Shown piece after piece: positions 52,901 through 63,737 of a stretch of DNA of 64,000 bases (the stretch's first letter is position 1; the number at the start of each line of letters is the position of its first letter). A model generated the notes under the pieces. The model was not told where the DNA came from. It did no database searches and saw only the letters and a program-made list of their open reading frames with translations. The stretch is from Apteryx mantelli (Eukaryota > Chordata > Aves > Apterygiformes > Apterygidae). Both the position numbers and the translations under genes were made by a program. The stretch is from the NCBI RefSeq assembly GCF_036417845.1, contig NC_089980.1, positions 46,188,501 to 46,252,500 on the forward strand, written 5' to 3'.

Positions 52901-55900
52901 GGGCTCACGTCTCTCTTCATCTCCTGGTTTGGATGAGCAGCTTTCTTACTTTGCCTGTGTGCATCCCTTCTCTGCGTTGCTCTGCATAGATCAGGCCAGA
53001 AATCATGAGGAAAGCACAGAACCTTGCTTAACTCTCTTCTACTCTGTGACAGGAGCCATCAGTGCTGTGGTTCAAACACTTCTGTGAAGGCATAAAGACC
53101 TGCCCTTTGTTTGCAGATGTGGTAGCTATTCCGGAGGAGTATCTGGAGGAGGAGGGTTCCTTCACCCGTTTTCCGTATGAACGGGCTTCAGGCTCATGTT
53201 GCATTTCTGAACGGCTCCTTCCTTCAGTAGAGGCGTGAGGTGTGTTTCACTGTGTTAGGGGCTGCAACCAAATACCCTGTGGCAGTAACCAGTGCAGTTT
53301 CTGTCATGTGTCACTGTATGTAAGGGAAGAAGTCATATATGTTGTGTGGCAATATGACAGTTCCGTAAAGTCCTTTTATAGCAGCCTGTCTTCCTGAGAA
53401 GAGAAGAGCTTTTTGGCATGTGTTATTTGTCAGGATTGGAGAGGGAAAAATGAAGCCTGCTTCTTAACAGTTGTTGCGACCAGCTTCTGTATAATAAATG
53501 AACTTGTTTTACAAGGGCCAAGAGCACATTTTGACTGTAGCAACAGCTTTTCATAATGCTGAAAAGCATTCAGTAGATGGACTACCACACTGTGCTATCT
53601 GTCACTTGAAAACCTTAAAAGATTAAAGCACTATTTCTAGCCTTAGTTTTTTAAAAATGGTACGGTCTTATGATGCTTTAAATGTACTTTAAACTTTGTA
53701 GATTGGGATAATCTGTCAATGATGTTAGTTTTTTATAGTGTATTTCTGCCTATGTACTTTTCCCTGTCAATGGACTCTAAAATCCAAAAGGCTGTGCTTT
53801 AAGCTGGCCAGTCGACAACATTAAACATTCCTTTGTGCATTCTTTTGCAAAATAAGTTGTATAGGTAGTACAGCAGCACAGGACAATATTTTACACCAAA
53901 TCTGAGAAACTATCCTAAAAGACTTCTCTTTTTTTCCTCCCATTTATATTGTAGGTAGCTCAGTTGTCTTGGATTGAAAAGAAAGTAGCTGCTGCTCTTT
54001 TTGGGACTCCACCAACTTCAACAGTAGAAGAAGCGTTACAGAATTTCCTTAAGGTAGGTCCTAGCCAAGGGTTTTCCTGTGTGGCTATTTACCAGCTGAT
54101 CTATGTGACTGTTTTCAAGATTTCTGCTCAACAGATTATGTTCAGTAGCTATAAATCCAGGACTCTCCTAAATACCACAGAGCTCTCTAATAAAATAATT
54201 TTTTCTTTTCTATTTTAAAATTAGTTTGGAGACAAGTGGCTAATACCTTTCTTCTCTTAATTTTGTTTTACAGAAGTCTTTAATGACTTGCCACATTAAT
54301 AGTTATTGGATTTAATGTGAGATAGATAATAGATGTAGTTATACATACCACTGAAACAGATTGACCACAGTAGTAACTTTGCAATGACTTTGCCCATTTT
54401 TGCAAGGGATTTAACACAGGCAAGGAAAACCTCTGATTTGAAGCTCTTTTATTTGAATTTCAGTAGAAGCTTTTCTTTTTTTTGTGGAGGTGAGGTGGAT
54501 GCTAAGAAATGACCTTTACAGTGAAGTAGAAAAGAAAGCTCTGTCACATAGGTTCTGGCCATTCTACTTGAATGCACAGTTACAAAAAAAACACCATGTG
54601 TATAAAATAAAACTGTCTTTCAGTATCTTTTATGTGAATCATTTCTACTTCTGGCACTGAAAAATGAAAGTTTTTTAACTTGACTAAATTCAAAGTGTAA
54701 ACTTTCATCATTACAGTTACCTTCAGACAGTTGCTCAAAAGAATTGTACAAAAGCATATTTTTGGCAATATCAGAAGTGTTTATTTTCTATGTTCCTAGT
54801 CTATTTAAAAGTGGAATAATCTCTTGAATTTTGGACAACACAGTATATTACAACCTTCCCTGTGTAAGAGATTTTTATCTTTAAGGTCATGATCCCAAGC
54901 TAGTGGAAATCATTTGAAATACTCACCTTAGCTTCGGGGCATTTTGTGGTGGGCTTACAGACCTCAGTGCTGCAAAGTAACTGTAGTTTTAAGTCATCTT
55001 CTGCAACAAAATTTAAATTATCTTCTTAAAGACAGTTGTTTGGGCATCCTTTTCAATTGTTTGATAATACACAATTCTAGTGAAAGTAGCACTGTTCTGG
55101 TCCAAGAGTTGTAGCTTCTGTAAATTTTGCTGATGTGATTTTTCACTCCCAAAAGCCATTTGTTGATTAAAGCTGCCTCTTGGTTAGTAGATAACTGGTA
55201 ATGTTTTTACTCATCATTTGAGGTTCTATGTCCTTGGTGTGTTTTAAAAGGAAGATAGTCCTGAACTTTTTGAATTATTTGAGCTTTTCAGAAGATGATG
55301 ATGTGAAGAGAAAGGTGAACCCAGAGATAGAAGATAAGGGTCTGTGAAAGAAAAATAGTTATAAGGTTAATGAATATAATTTTTAACCATCACCAAAAGT
55401 GAGTAACGATTGGTTGCTTGTTTATTTCTTTGATGGGGAAATAACTACTAATAATGCAGAAAAATTAGTGTCTTCCAACTCACTGTATGAGTGAATACAT
55501 TTTGTTTTCTGTTTAGAATGATCCATTGTCTTTACAAAGCATTTAGAGATAGAGAAGACTGAGGAGTTAGAACATTTTTGTGTTCAATATCAACATCTCA
55601 TGTGCCTGGTTTGGAGTTTTCTGTTCTTTTCTCTTTTTTTCTTTTTTTTCCTTTTTTTTAACGCTAAATGGATTGTGGTGCACACAGTAGGGATGATTCA
55701 GTCTGATGTTTGAGGAAGCTTAGTGCATTACTAAAAATGTTATGCTAACCACATAAGTCTCATCACATAATTTTTATGTCTATTTTGTTTCCTGTTTTTT
55801 ATTATTTAGGCAGAAGAAATGTGTCCAGGATATTCCAAGTCAAATTATGTGTATTTGGCAAAGGTAATCAACTTCTTTAGAAAATAATGATTTGTAGACT

Positions 55901-56034
55901 CTGGTATTCTTACAGTGGTCTGGTTAGAAATAAAATGTGTTTTTTCTTCTCAGTGCTATAAAGATCTTGGCCAGAAAAACAATGCACTGAAGTGCTGTGA
56001 TTCCGCACTGTCAGTTCTCTCAGTTACTAATGAG
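16495..56034 (+). CDS. RMDN2: RMDN2, regulator of microtubule dynamics 2 (FAM82A1); nine coding exons, 3' partial
   Basis: RMDN proteins are membrane-anchored, TPR-like proteins; RMDN3 (PTPIP51) tethers mitochondria to the ER, and RMDN1 associates with microtubules and spindle poles. The identification rests on the N-terminus (the ILGIM.GTAGIS anchor), the LQILDKLN coiled-coil start, EEAESEGG followed by YITA.TDTE, and the conserved [39 protein letters not shown] and YLAKCYKDL blocks. All follow human RMDN2 in order. The nine exons join with matching phases into 401 codons, against 410 residues in human. The N-terminal anchor is at residues 9-27, the coiled coil at about 70-112, the basic patch at 126-131, the acidic linker with the phospho-FFAT-like core at 144-160, and the TPR-like helical region at about 218-401. 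The start at 16495 is the first in-frame ATG and matches the family start; the frame upstream has only a GTG. The final exon is missing from this window. Confidence 0.95.
16950..24459 (+). other. RMDN2: RMDN2 intron 1
   Basis: A 7.5-kb AT-rich intron with GTGAGC at the 5' end and TTATTTTAG at the 3' end. No gene or repeat family is recognised inside. An open stretch of about 186 codons at 22,841-23,398 looks like chance. Confidence 0.85.
24460..24655 (+). CDS. RMDN2: RMDN2 coding exon 2
   Basis: The first base completes the split Gly152 codon, then Y153-I-T-A opens the exon. It encodes residues 153-217, a very acidic linker rich in E/D that carries the phospho-FFAT-like core across the exon junction, followed by the first helices ([11 protein letters not shown]). 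The acceptor is TTATTTTAG and the donor AAG|GTATTA at 24656, phase 0. Confidence 0.93.
24656..25623 (+). other. RMDN2: RMDN2 intron 2, with duplicated sequence before the acceptor
   Basis: A 968-nt intron, GTATTA to CTACTTTCAG. A 22-bp tandem duplication sits at 25,563-25,606, ending 17 nt before the 3' splice site. Confidence 0.9.
25563..25606 (+). repeat. 22-bp tandem duplication just upstream of the exon 3 acceptor
   Basis: The unit TTTGATGAGTTTAATTACCC plus AG/AT is repeated twice (25563-25584 and 25585-25606). All bases are identical except the last. Each copy contains TTTAAT, a plausible branch-point sequence. The proximal copy places its A about 27 nt before the exon. Confidence 0.9.
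25624..25726 (+). CDS. RMDN2: RMDN2 coding exon 3
   Basis: It encodes residues 218-251 and the first base of Gly252, including the hallmark WR.ARAYGD helix of the RMDN family and a charged EEKKK run. The acceptor is CTACTTTCAG and the donor G|GTAAGT at 25727, phase 1. Confidence 0.95.
25727..27770 (+). other. RMDN2: RMDN2 intron 3
   Basis: A 2.0-kb intron, GTAAGT to CTTTTACAG. No recognisable element inside. Confidence 0.9.
27771..27831 (+). CDS. RMDN2: RMDN2 coding exon 4
   Basis: A 61-nt exon finishing Gly252, then residues 253-271 and two bases of Trp272. It encodes one amphipathic helix ([17 protein letters not shown]), typical of a TPR-like unit and clearer as a TPR than the human RMDN2 counterpart. 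The donor is TG|GTAAGT at 27832, phase 2. Confidence 0.93.
28600..28623. repeat. T17-C7 homopolymer junction
   Basis: A run of 17 T is followed by 7 C, preceded by a (TTC)n-like stretch. Confidence 0.9.
33069..33112. repeat. (TTG)n followed by a 21-base poly-C tract
   Basis: About five TTG units at 33,068-33,082 precede an uninterrupted run of 21 C at 33,092-33,112. Length of such a tract is unreliable in most sequencing. Confidence 0.9.
37150..39135 (-). mobile_element. CR1-family non-LTR retrotransposon, 5'-truncated
   Basis: On the minus strand the element ends with the CR1 3' signature. The conserved CTAGATGATCTCCAGAGGTC region is followed by about 3.5 GATTCTGT-type 8-bp repeats (visible on + as ACAGAATC repeats at 37,150-37,175). 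It begins just before the ATG at 39,133. It lacks the upstream endonuclease part, as most CR1 copies do. AAATTCA occurs at both edges (+ 37145-37151 and 39136-39142), a possible 7-bp target-site duplication, though the left copy overlaps the terminal repeat. It lies antisense in RMDN2 intron 4. Confidence 0.95.
37238..39133 (-). CDS. CR1 ORF2 fragment: reverse transcriptase and C-terminal region
   Basis: A 631-codon frame without stops or frameshifts, covering the part of CR1 ORF2 downstream of the endonuclease. Visible motifs are HKSMGPDG (about 147-154), the RT palm motif [10 protein letters not shown] (277-285, Asp279), [10 protein letters not shown] (335-344) and the catalytic FADD (365-368, Asp367 and Asp368). 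It continues into the C-terminal [14 protein letters not shown] block typical of CR1. Full CR1 ORF2 proteins are about 900-1000 residues and start with an APE-type endonuclease, which is absent here. The ATG used here is an internal codon exposed by the truncation, so the frame is unlikely to be expressed as a normal protein. The intact RT suggests a recent insertion. Confidence 0.95.
   Translation of the reverse strand: MSKELLAKLNQKKEVYRKWKGGQATWDEYRNVVRVCRDATRKAKARLELNLARDVKDNKKGFFKYISSKRKTRENVGPLLNGVGALVTKDAEKAELLNAFFASVFTAQASPQEPQTLEAREKVWREEDFPLVEEEWVRDHLSKLDTHKSMGPDGMHPRVLRELADIIAKPLSIIFERSWRTGEVPEDWKKANVTPVFKKGKKEDPGNYRPVSLTSIPGKVMEQLILEAISTHVEEKKVIRSSQHGFTKGKSCLTNLIAFYDGMTGWVDEGRAVDVVYLDFSKAFDTVSHSILIDKLRKCGLDEWTVRWIENWLNGRAQRVVLSGTESSWRPVASGVPQGSVLGPVLFNFFINDLDEGTECTLSKFADDTKLGGVADTPEGCAAIQRDLDRLERWAERNLMKFNKGKCRVLHLGRNNPMQQYRLGVDLLESSSAEKDLGVLVDTKLSMRQQCALAAKKANGILGCIRKSVASRSREVILPLYSALVRPHLEYCVQFWAPQYKRDVALLEQVQRRATKMIRGLEHLSYEERLRELGLFSLEKRRLRGDLINVFKYLKGGCREDGARLFSVVTSDRTRGNGHKLKHRHFHLNMRKNFFTVRVTEHWNRLPREVVESPSLEIFKMRLDAILCNVL
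41953..42012 (+). other. Cluster of strong hairpins in intron 4
   Basis: TTGGGGTGCGCT (41953-41964) pairs with AGCGCATCCCAA (41978-41989), a 12-bp stem with one mismatch or G-U wobble and a 13-nt loop. Directly after it, CCTCCCC (41997-42003) pairs with GGGGAGG (42006-42012). GC content is well above the surrounding intron. It is about 380 nt upstream of exon 5. Confidence 0.6.
42393..42468 (+). CDS. RMDN2: RMDN2 coding exon 5
   Basis: It completes Trp272 and encodes residues 273-297, with the family blocks CGYMSQFE and NKI..GYLFK. The acceptor is CCCCTCTCAG and the donor AAG|GTATGT at 42469, phase 0. Confidence 0.96.
42469..44195 (+). other. RMDN2: RMDN2 intron 5
   Basis: A 1.7-kb intron, GTATGT to TTCGAATAG (a weak acceptor tract). 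Nothing recognised inside apart from a GC-richer patch at about 42,900-43,090. Confidence 0.88.
44196..44273 (+). CDS. RMDN2: RMDN2 coding exon 6
   Basis: 26 codons, residues 298-323. A TPR-like helix pair: EHLDKAIEL, then [14 protein letters not shown], matching the EEPFLYYLKGRYCYT block of human RMDN2. The acceptor is TTCGAATAG and the donor TCA|GTAAGT at 44274, phase 0. Confidence 0.95.
45847..45907 (+). repeat. Two overlapping inverted repeats
   Basis: TTTTTTCCCCCC (45847-45858) is complementary to GGGGGGAAAAAA (45878-45889). The last four of those A bases also belong to AAAACATAT (45886-45894), which pairs with ATATGTTTT (45899-45907) across a 4-nt loop. The two hairpins therefore compete. 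Confidence 0.7.
46279..46302. repeat. Tandem duplication, 2 copies of 12 bp
   Basis: AGCTTTTCATCC is followed immediately by AGCTTTTCATCA. Confidence 0.75.
52051..52098. repeat. Compound TA/TG microsatellite
   Basis: Alternating purine-pyrimidine run: TACATATA units, then about eight TG, then TATGTATATATA. It is capable of non-B structure. Confidence 0.9.
53955..54053 (+). CDS. RMDN2: RMDN2 coding exon 7
   Basis: 33 codons, residues 324-356: the conserved [14 protein letters not shown] block, a [10 protein letters not shown] turn and the helix ending in FLK. The acceptor is TATATTGTAG and the donor AAG|GTAGGT at 54054, phase 0. Confidence 0.96.
54054..55809 (+). other. RMDN2: RMDN2 intron 7
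   Basis: A 1.76-kb intron, GTAGGT to TTATTTAG. Nothing recognised inside. Confidence 0.9.
55810..55863 (+). CDS. RMDN2: RMDN2 coding exon 8
   Basis: 18 codons, residues 357-374, the [18 protein letters not shown] block that matches human LKAEELCPGYSNPNYMYLAK. The acceptor is TTATTTAG and the donor AAG|GTAATC at 55864, phase 0. The following intron is only 90 nt (55864-55953). Confidence 0.95.
55954..56034 (+). CDS. RMDN2: RMDN2 coding exon 9 (last one found)
   Basis: 27 codons, residues 375-401: [19 protein letters not shown] and then SVLSVTNE, corresponding to human CYTDLEENQNALKFCNLALLLPTVTKE. The acceptor is TCTTCTCAG and the donor GAG|GTGGGT at 56035, phase 0. Human has 17 more residues after this point, which must be in a further exon. 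Confidence 0.94.
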
Positions 56035-58072
56035 GTGGGTATTGAGAATGATAACTTGTTCTCTTGTGATTGCTGTCCTGTTTTTAGTACCCATTATTAC
56101 AGTGTCAATAGTGGCATAATGTTTCACTTTTTCCTCTGAACACAGAACCTTCTTTTTTTCTCCACTGTAGGCTGTCTCATTGCAGTTGTCTGTATCAACA
56201 GCTGTAAAAAACTCTTTGGGAAACTGTCAGAGACTTGTCTGTGTGAAAGGCTGTCAGAGATTTGCCTTGTGGATTAAGCTCTTTGTAATTCAACCCATTT
56301 CATTAAACTATCTTAAGCACAAGCAGTTGAGTGTGTCACTCTAGCTGTGCTGAAATTTTTCCCTCACACCTACTCTTTCTCAGCTGAAAGTATTCTGAAT
56401 TGTAGTCCCATAATTACTAGTTCACCTAAAAGCTTATGTTTTGTGATTGTTGTCAAGGCCTCCTGGGCACTGTGGGTTGTTAGCTATAGCAGAACTGGAT
56501 GAATTGTTCAAGCTCGTCATTGTCTTCAGCCACAGTCTAGTCAGAGGCACAGTTCTTCCAGTTCCATCTGCTGGAAGTTAGTTTATTCTTACAGATTATT
56601 AAATTATTTTTTTAGATCCTTTAGAGCATTTTTGTGCATTGATGTGAAATTTCTACAGATATTTGAGAAATTTTAAGTGGTTTAACTTCTCAAATGTAAC
56701 CCAAGTCATGGCAAGAAGACTCACTCTTGCTGTCTGATCTCATGTAGAAGCAAGTTCCATAATTAACAACCTATGACTGAAAACGTCTTACCATCCTAGA
56801 GCATCACAAGTTCAAACCTGAGCTTTGTCAGCCTAAGGGACCCCCTTTGAGCATAGTAGATGTGGTAGGGGGAGAGAGAGAGGTGATTCCAGAGAGGAAT
56901 TGGCCCTATCCCGTTTAATTCTTTGAAGTTAAGGAAAAAGACCATTAAATAGCTCCGTAATTTGATTGACAATAAGTGCAGTGTATGGAGCACTAACATG
57001 TTTATGTCAAATGTTCCTGCTCAGAAGAAAGACCACTGCATGCCTCACCAGCAGCTGCTCCTGGGTGGCCTCTATTTTCAGCCCAAGTTAGAGTATGTAC
57101 CAACCATAAATTAAGCAATCATTGCTTAATTTTATTGTTTCTTTAAATGTGTGTCGATGCAGATATGACTTAATAATCTTTTCACTCTACTTTATTCTTT
57201 ACTTACTGCTGAAATGTACCTTCAGTTTGCCCATTTTTACAAAACATATGAAAGACTGCTATCAATTAGCAGTAATTTTGTACCATATTTCTTTGCAAAA
57301 AAAGTAGGACCAGTGGTTTAAGGGAAAGAATATGCAACTGAACTGCTTGAGCTCAGCCAGTTCTGTGTATGTCTGGACCGATTATGCTGATGAATTTTTT
57401 TGTTTTTCCTGTTATAGGCCAGGTAATATTGCAATGAACTCTGAAGTCAAAAAGTAAGATGTGTAATTAAAAATGCTACCCAATAAAATTGCAAACACAT
57501 ATATCACAGAAACTTCTGGTGGGCATAAGGCTGCTTGTGTATAGTAAACTGGAAGTTGTTCAACATAGTCATAAAGACTCCTCAAAAAATACAGAGATAG
57601 CATAGGTTGGGATTCATCTCTGCTAAGATTAGCTGGCCAAAAGTTTGGTGACCAGTCAAAGGTAGTTGTTGAGGCTCCACTCAGCGGAAAAAGATAGATA
57701 CCTCCAGGTGCCTCATCCTGCCTCTCTCTGTCCACTGATGGTAGACAGAGATGACATGTGAAGACCTTAGATACTTAACTCTCAGGCTGCTACGTTAATG
57801 GGAGACAAATCCTGCCTCCAAACTCTAAACATGAGCTGGAGCCCATCTGGGGGTATTTTGTTCCTGGAAACAGGAAAGCCCTGTTTCATTTCTGATATGC
57901 CAACAGACCTGAAAAGGCAGGGGGTTGCTGAGGTAAGGAAAGGAATTCAGGAGCAATCTGAAGGGTGCATATGTGTATTGTGGCAAGCAGAGTGGTGATG
58001 GGATTAAGATTTATACTGGTATGTGAACTGAAAAAGAGCAGCAAGCAGGTCTCAAAAGTCTTTTGTGCATCT

Positions 58073-58100
58073 GAAGAGGACAAGATGATTTGTCCTCTTC
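58073..58100. repeat. Perfect 11-bp inverted repeat, 6-nt spacer
   Basis: GAAGAGGACAA (58073-58083), GATGAT, TTGTCCTCTTC (58090-58100). Purine-rich on one arm. Confidence 0.8.
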
Positions 58101-61100
58101 TGCTGTGACTAATTTTATATATATCACAGATTTGTCTGATTTGGCTTGTTTACATGTGACGTGTTTTGAGATAAATTTAGAAAAAGCTCCAGGAAAATAT
58201 GTTGTTGGGGCAACAGTGTGTAATTCAAAAAAAAAAAAAATCAGCACAAGATAAAGCAAGCACATTAATATTAAATGGATATCTGGAGCATGAACTCTGC
58301 TGATGCTAGCAGTTAACTCCAATCCCACCTGAATTAGAATATAGTGGTTGCATTGATTATTGTGTTAGAGAAAGACCATTACTGATTTTTGGGAAGACAT
58401 GTTGGAACTGCAGTTGTTTAGGATTTGGAATTGGATGTAGGAATAACTTTTAGCTGGGTTAATTTAAGGGAGGGAAGAGGCTGTAATAAGATTGAAGAGA
58501 CTTTGGGGAGACAACAGAAACAGATGCTGGTAAAATGCCTGACTTGACTACAGCCCTATAGAAGATGGAGTTCACGGACTGAAATAGAAAATGCAGTTCA
58601 ACAGCAGTCTGAGGATCTCTTTAGTTTGCCACAGCACAGAATCTCAAGGTTGTCAGCAGCGTAGTGTGTTGTCACAGTCATGCTAGAAATCTGAGAGTAA
58701 TCACAGTTTCTCATGTGATTTTTAAAACCTCTCTTTCTTCAGGCAGGGGAATTCCTTTATTGTTTTTAAATGCTGGCTTCTACTGAGAAACATATATATG
58801 CATAAAGGCATAAAATCAGCAGTAGACTGAACGCTGGAAAGGTGCCACATTGAGAAAACGTATAGCATTTCATGATACAAATCACCCTGCAGCACAAATA
58901 TGAAAAATAATAGTAGATAATGGTTTAATTTTTTAGTGTTTCTGAGCATCCAGTTTCCATTGACTTTGGTGGGAACCAGAGGTACTTGGCATCAGTAAAA
59001 TAACCCATAGCTCATTTTAATCCTCAGGCCAAATTCTCAGCTGGTCTAAGTCAAGGCACTTCTCTGACACTTGTCTAGGATTCATTTCATGTAACATTTC
59101 AAATAAAGTGAGATGATTCTTGTCTTGAATGTTGTATCACATCCAGTTACCCCTTTTGTGCGTCTGTTCTACCACTTACAGAATATGTTTTTAATTCAAA
59201 GGGGAGAGGGGCTTCCAAACAGAGTTAATTCTTATTAAAGAAAAAAAATCTGATGGCCAGTTTCAACCCATGATAAACCTAAAACAGAATACCAAAGAAA
59301 TTATCAAGAGAGAAACAATTTATTAAGAAAGATTCCTATAAATCCTAGTATCAGTTTTTTGAAATAGTCAATTTGGCACCTTCTTAACTAAGCAGTATGC
59401 ACATTTTTTTTCTTTTAAGAGCGAGTACAGGACATTTGATGCAAATTAGACCTGGAGAACAAAACCAATGTTATAGTACTATATTAGAGACCTTTCTCTT
59501 CATCCTCTCTACTCTAAACAGAAACCTCTGATGAATCATACAGTCTTTCCTTGGCCGTAAATATTCTCATATTGTAGAGTGGTGCTAAACGGCTAGAGGT
59601 TCATGGGACGTTAAATTGTCCCGCTTTTCTCTGGTTGCTGTCCAGGTGGATAACCTCAGGGTCCTGGGAAACATTCACCCCTTCAAAAAAAGAGATCCTA
59701 ATGTTCAGGGCTGCATGTGAGTTATTGTCAAGTGCATAATAGCTGCTCTGTTTAACTAATAGTCATTGCAATACCCTTTCTGAGACTTTTTACTCATTAC
59801 TTTGTAATGCACTCAGAGGCTTGATGAGTGTGACTACATAAAGGGCTGTCAAAACCAGATGTGGTGGACTACTGTGATGGAAAAAATGACTTTTTTGAAC
59901 TTGGGGAGAAAAATATAATTTAAATGTGAAAACATGAGCATTGATCTTGCATACAACCTCAAGGTTCTTGTCTCTATGACATTGCTTGAAAATGAATCTG
60001 AAAAGCAGCAGTTATTTTACAAAAAATGTAGTCTTGGAAGAGCTGAAGACAGTAAAGCAGGAAGAAAGCAAAGCAAATTTATTTGCACTGAGAGTTACAG
60101 AAAAGTCTTATTTAGAATGCAGATGAAAACCTCACTTAAGCTGAGAATGTATTTTACAAAATTATTAGTGGTAAAAAAAAATTCTTGACTTAACAAAACA
60201 CTCCCTCCTCCCCAGTAATTAAAAATGAAGGCAATTCAGAGTTAAAATTAATGAGAGAGCAATATTACAGATCTTACAGAAATTGAGAATTTTGACTTTT
60301 ACTTCTTATGGCCATAGCATGGCAGGAAGCATACTCTTGGTAAGGACTCTGCCATCAAACTCAGTGACACTTGAAAGGCTAGAAAACCCCATGAGGACAC
60401 AGAGGTATATGTAATATTAGACAAGAGTAATGGCATGATGTTTGAACAAGAATGCAGCTGCTGAGGAGAAATCATGCCCGTAAGAGTTTCTTATATTTTC
60501 TTACCTCACCGTAATTGACATTCCAAGTCACTGATTTACTCTTTGAATATTGTGTGTAAGGAAAAGGGTGGGAGTTAAAAAGGGATGGAAGAGGGGGCGG
60601 AATATAAAACTCAGCACCTGTCAGTTGCTTTTGTCAAAACAGGCCATTTAGATATCTCTAACTTTACAAAGGAGATCTTCCAAGATATGTCTTCTCCAAT
60701 CTAAAGGCTGGTCTTATGTAGCAGACCTTGCTGTGATATTTCCAGTAGATCTCATTTGAAGCTGATGTGGTAATCTGTGTTTTGAAGTAAGATTTTGAGA
60801 GGAGGAAAAGTAATGTAATTTTGTTTTTAAAGTGAAGGGGAACAAATTATAACTTGTTTGTGAAGAAACTACCCATCAAAACTATATGGATAATTTGAGT
60901 TAACCTTATACAAAAATGTTTTTGTTTTCTCATCAAACAGAACATTTTCTTTTCCCTGCATCTTCCCTTTTTTCCCCTATTCAAAAATGTATCAATTACA
61001 GATGCTACTCAAAACAAAATGTTATTGTTTTCAGAGGATATTCTTTCCTTTAGATTTGATGTACATTTGTTCTCAAAATGCCAAACAAAAATCCATAATG

Positions 61101-63714
61101 TTTCAATTACAAAATAATGAAATTATTCAGATTGGTACTCATTTTTAAATTCTAGGCTATTGCTTTCCTAGTAATACTGTTTGTGAAGTTCAACAAGAAT
61201 TTCCTAATAGCTATCACCAACCCTAGATGAAAGTATCTTTTGAATATACTGCTTGTCAAAAGATTGTTTGCTGCTTACGAAAAAAACCCAAATCCTTAAT
61301 AACTCTTGCTTTAGTTAGTGATTCTGTTTACACAGAATATGAGTTCTTGAAGCTTAGGGAATGGACCTTCCAAAAACTCATATTAAAGGGATCAGCTTTC
61401 AAACTGTAAAATGCTGCTAAAATGAGACATTTGTAAAAGAACTGCTAAAAGAATTTGAGAGCTCCTATTCTTTACGTTATTTAGCTCTTCACAGAAAACA
61501 ATCTATTTTTCTCTCTCTTACTGATCACACTGCTTTACAGTCTGCATATTTTTGAAGTTCTTGCCAAAAGGTTTGCTTACGTTGTTTGCTCACTCTTTTT
61601 CCCCTCCAAAAAAAGTTTTCAAAAAATGATGAAGATTTTGGTTGTTTGGTGGTATAGTAATTTCATTCATATGAATAAAATCTATACTGTTAAATACTGA
61701 GCTTAATATATTTATGATGAAATGGACTAGTTTATTACAGAATATTTCTGGTAACATCCTGTCAAAGGTGGCACAATTTCAGCATAGCTGTCAGCACGGT
61801 AAGACATATCTCCTCCTCTGGCATGCTGAGGATGGGGGGAAAGCAGGAGAGGTATTCACGGAGGTGGCAGTGCATTTCAGAATGAAGAGGTTTGCAGTTG
61901 GTTTCGTTTTTTTTTTTTAAGGGCAGCTGAGGGAAATCTAGCTTCCGGGAGTTTGAGATACATCACCTCAGAGGCAATATGCAGGGTGAAGGTGAGCCTG
62001 AGCAGGCATCTTTCTGAAGAGGCTGTAACCGGGCATGAACTTGTACAAGCCCGTTCAGCGGCAACCGGGCAGAAGGAGGGGCTGTAGCTCCCGCAGCGGT
62101 GGGAGCCGCATCTGCAGAGGAAGGGGGAATGCCTCCAACACCAACAGCTCCCTAGCGTGTGCGATGATAAAAGGAAACCAGATTGTCCGTGAGACTCCGT
62201 GTTTTAGGTTAGAAAAATATCTGCTGGTATATAAAAATTTGACACAACTATTAATCATTATAAATTGAATTCAGTTATTTTGTAACTTTTCAACAGCAAT
62301 CCTAAAACTAGTTGAAGTATCAATTCACAGTTGTTTTGATAGGAAATGGTATGTTTCCCATTATTTGAAGTATAATCAGAACATGTTGAATTATTGTCAA
62401 TTCCATATTTTAGAGCTTTGTTTGCCTTGATCCTAAAGGCCTAGAGAAGTCATCTTTCATCCTCACAGGAAGATACTGAAAATATGAAAGAATATAAAAA
62501 GCCCTAACTTGTGACATGCAGCAGTCATACAGAAAGTTGCAAGTGGATGATTGCAATGGTTTACTGAAATGAGGGGAAAAACAGTATTATGCAACTGAAT
62601 GTAAATTAACGCCTACTGCAATCACACCATGTGTGAAAAGTTGTCGCAAAATTGAGAATGGATAGCATATAGCTTTCTATAATTATATTGTCTACAAATG
62701 CTGTTACTCCTTGTGCATGCCTGGGTGCCTCTTCTGTTATAGTCCGGGGTTTCTCCTGTAGCGGTGAAGGAGCGATACAGCTGTACCCAAAAGCCGGGCT
62801 GGCTCTCAGCACCTCGCTGCTGTTCCTGAGCAGCAGAGCACAGCCCTGGACCACCCTCGCAGTGCAGCTCACTGAATATACCATGCAGCCCCGCTGCCTG
62901 CGCTGCCATCATACAGGATGCATGTCAGCTTGGAATTTGGCACTGGCTGCACACAAGTATGTTATACTTGGCGGCTGTAGCCGTTTTGGCTGCAGTCATG
63001 GGGGTGTATCAATTCTCTGTTGACAGTTGGGAATTTGTCAACAAGTGCACACATATGCGATGCCTGGGTTGAGTGTGTTTAATGCATAAGGAAGCAATTA
63101 ACTGAGATGGAAGGTAAAATCATTATCTTTTTGTCTCAGTTTTAATTGCCATATATTTTTTACATGTACATTTATATGACTATATGCCTCTGTGTGTGTA
63201 TGTATGTATAAATAAAATTTATTAGCAGAAATTAACTGTAAAAATGTGGACTGCATCCAGTTAAGCCAGCATTCCCTTCTTCCCACTAACTTTCTCTTCC
63301 GTCTTGCTCTTGTTCTCAACTCCCTCTCTTCCCTTGTTCAGTCCCTGGCCTCCCTGGTCTTTCTTTCCTGTGCATATCCCCTGTGAATGATGAAATAAAA
63401 AAGAAAAGCAACTAAATAGGAAGAGGGAGAAATACAGTCACTGACCCTGTAATTCTGAATGCCCTTTGTGTGACACTTTGCAGAACATTTTGAACTCATA
63501 TTCAACTCTGAACATGATATGAGAAGTGTTTAATAAATGTAAGCCTTGACAGTAGAAAGTCAAGGTTGAAAATGGTTGGGTATTCAGTGAGAGCTAAACT
63601 CAGCCTCAGGGTGAGCAACTGGGACTATGGCAAATGTATTGCATTGTTCATCTGACTTGCACATCATCCTCCCCCTGCCCCACTCTAGAGGGACATTAAA
63701 GCCTGCCAATTGTT

Positions 63715-63737
63715 AAAAAAAAAAAAAAAAAAAAAAA
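63715..63737. repeat. Poly-A tract, 23 bases
   Basis: An uninterrupted A run. No retroposed gene or SINE body is recognisable immediately upstream on the + strand, so it is listed as a simple homopolymer. Confidence 0.9.

Larger units (their letters stand above)
44274..53954 (+). other. RMDN2: RMDN2 intron 6
   Basis: A 9.7-kb AT-rich intron, GTAAGT to TATATTGTAG. It holds two overlapping hairpins near 45.85 kb, a short tandem repeat at 46.28 kb, and a compound TA/TG repeat at 52.05 kb. No other gene is recognised. Confidence 0.88.

Noticed and set aside
57412..57735. A 107-codon minus-strand frame with aromatic-rich translation
   Set aside because: No known family, no splice context, and no compositional shift from the surrounding intron.
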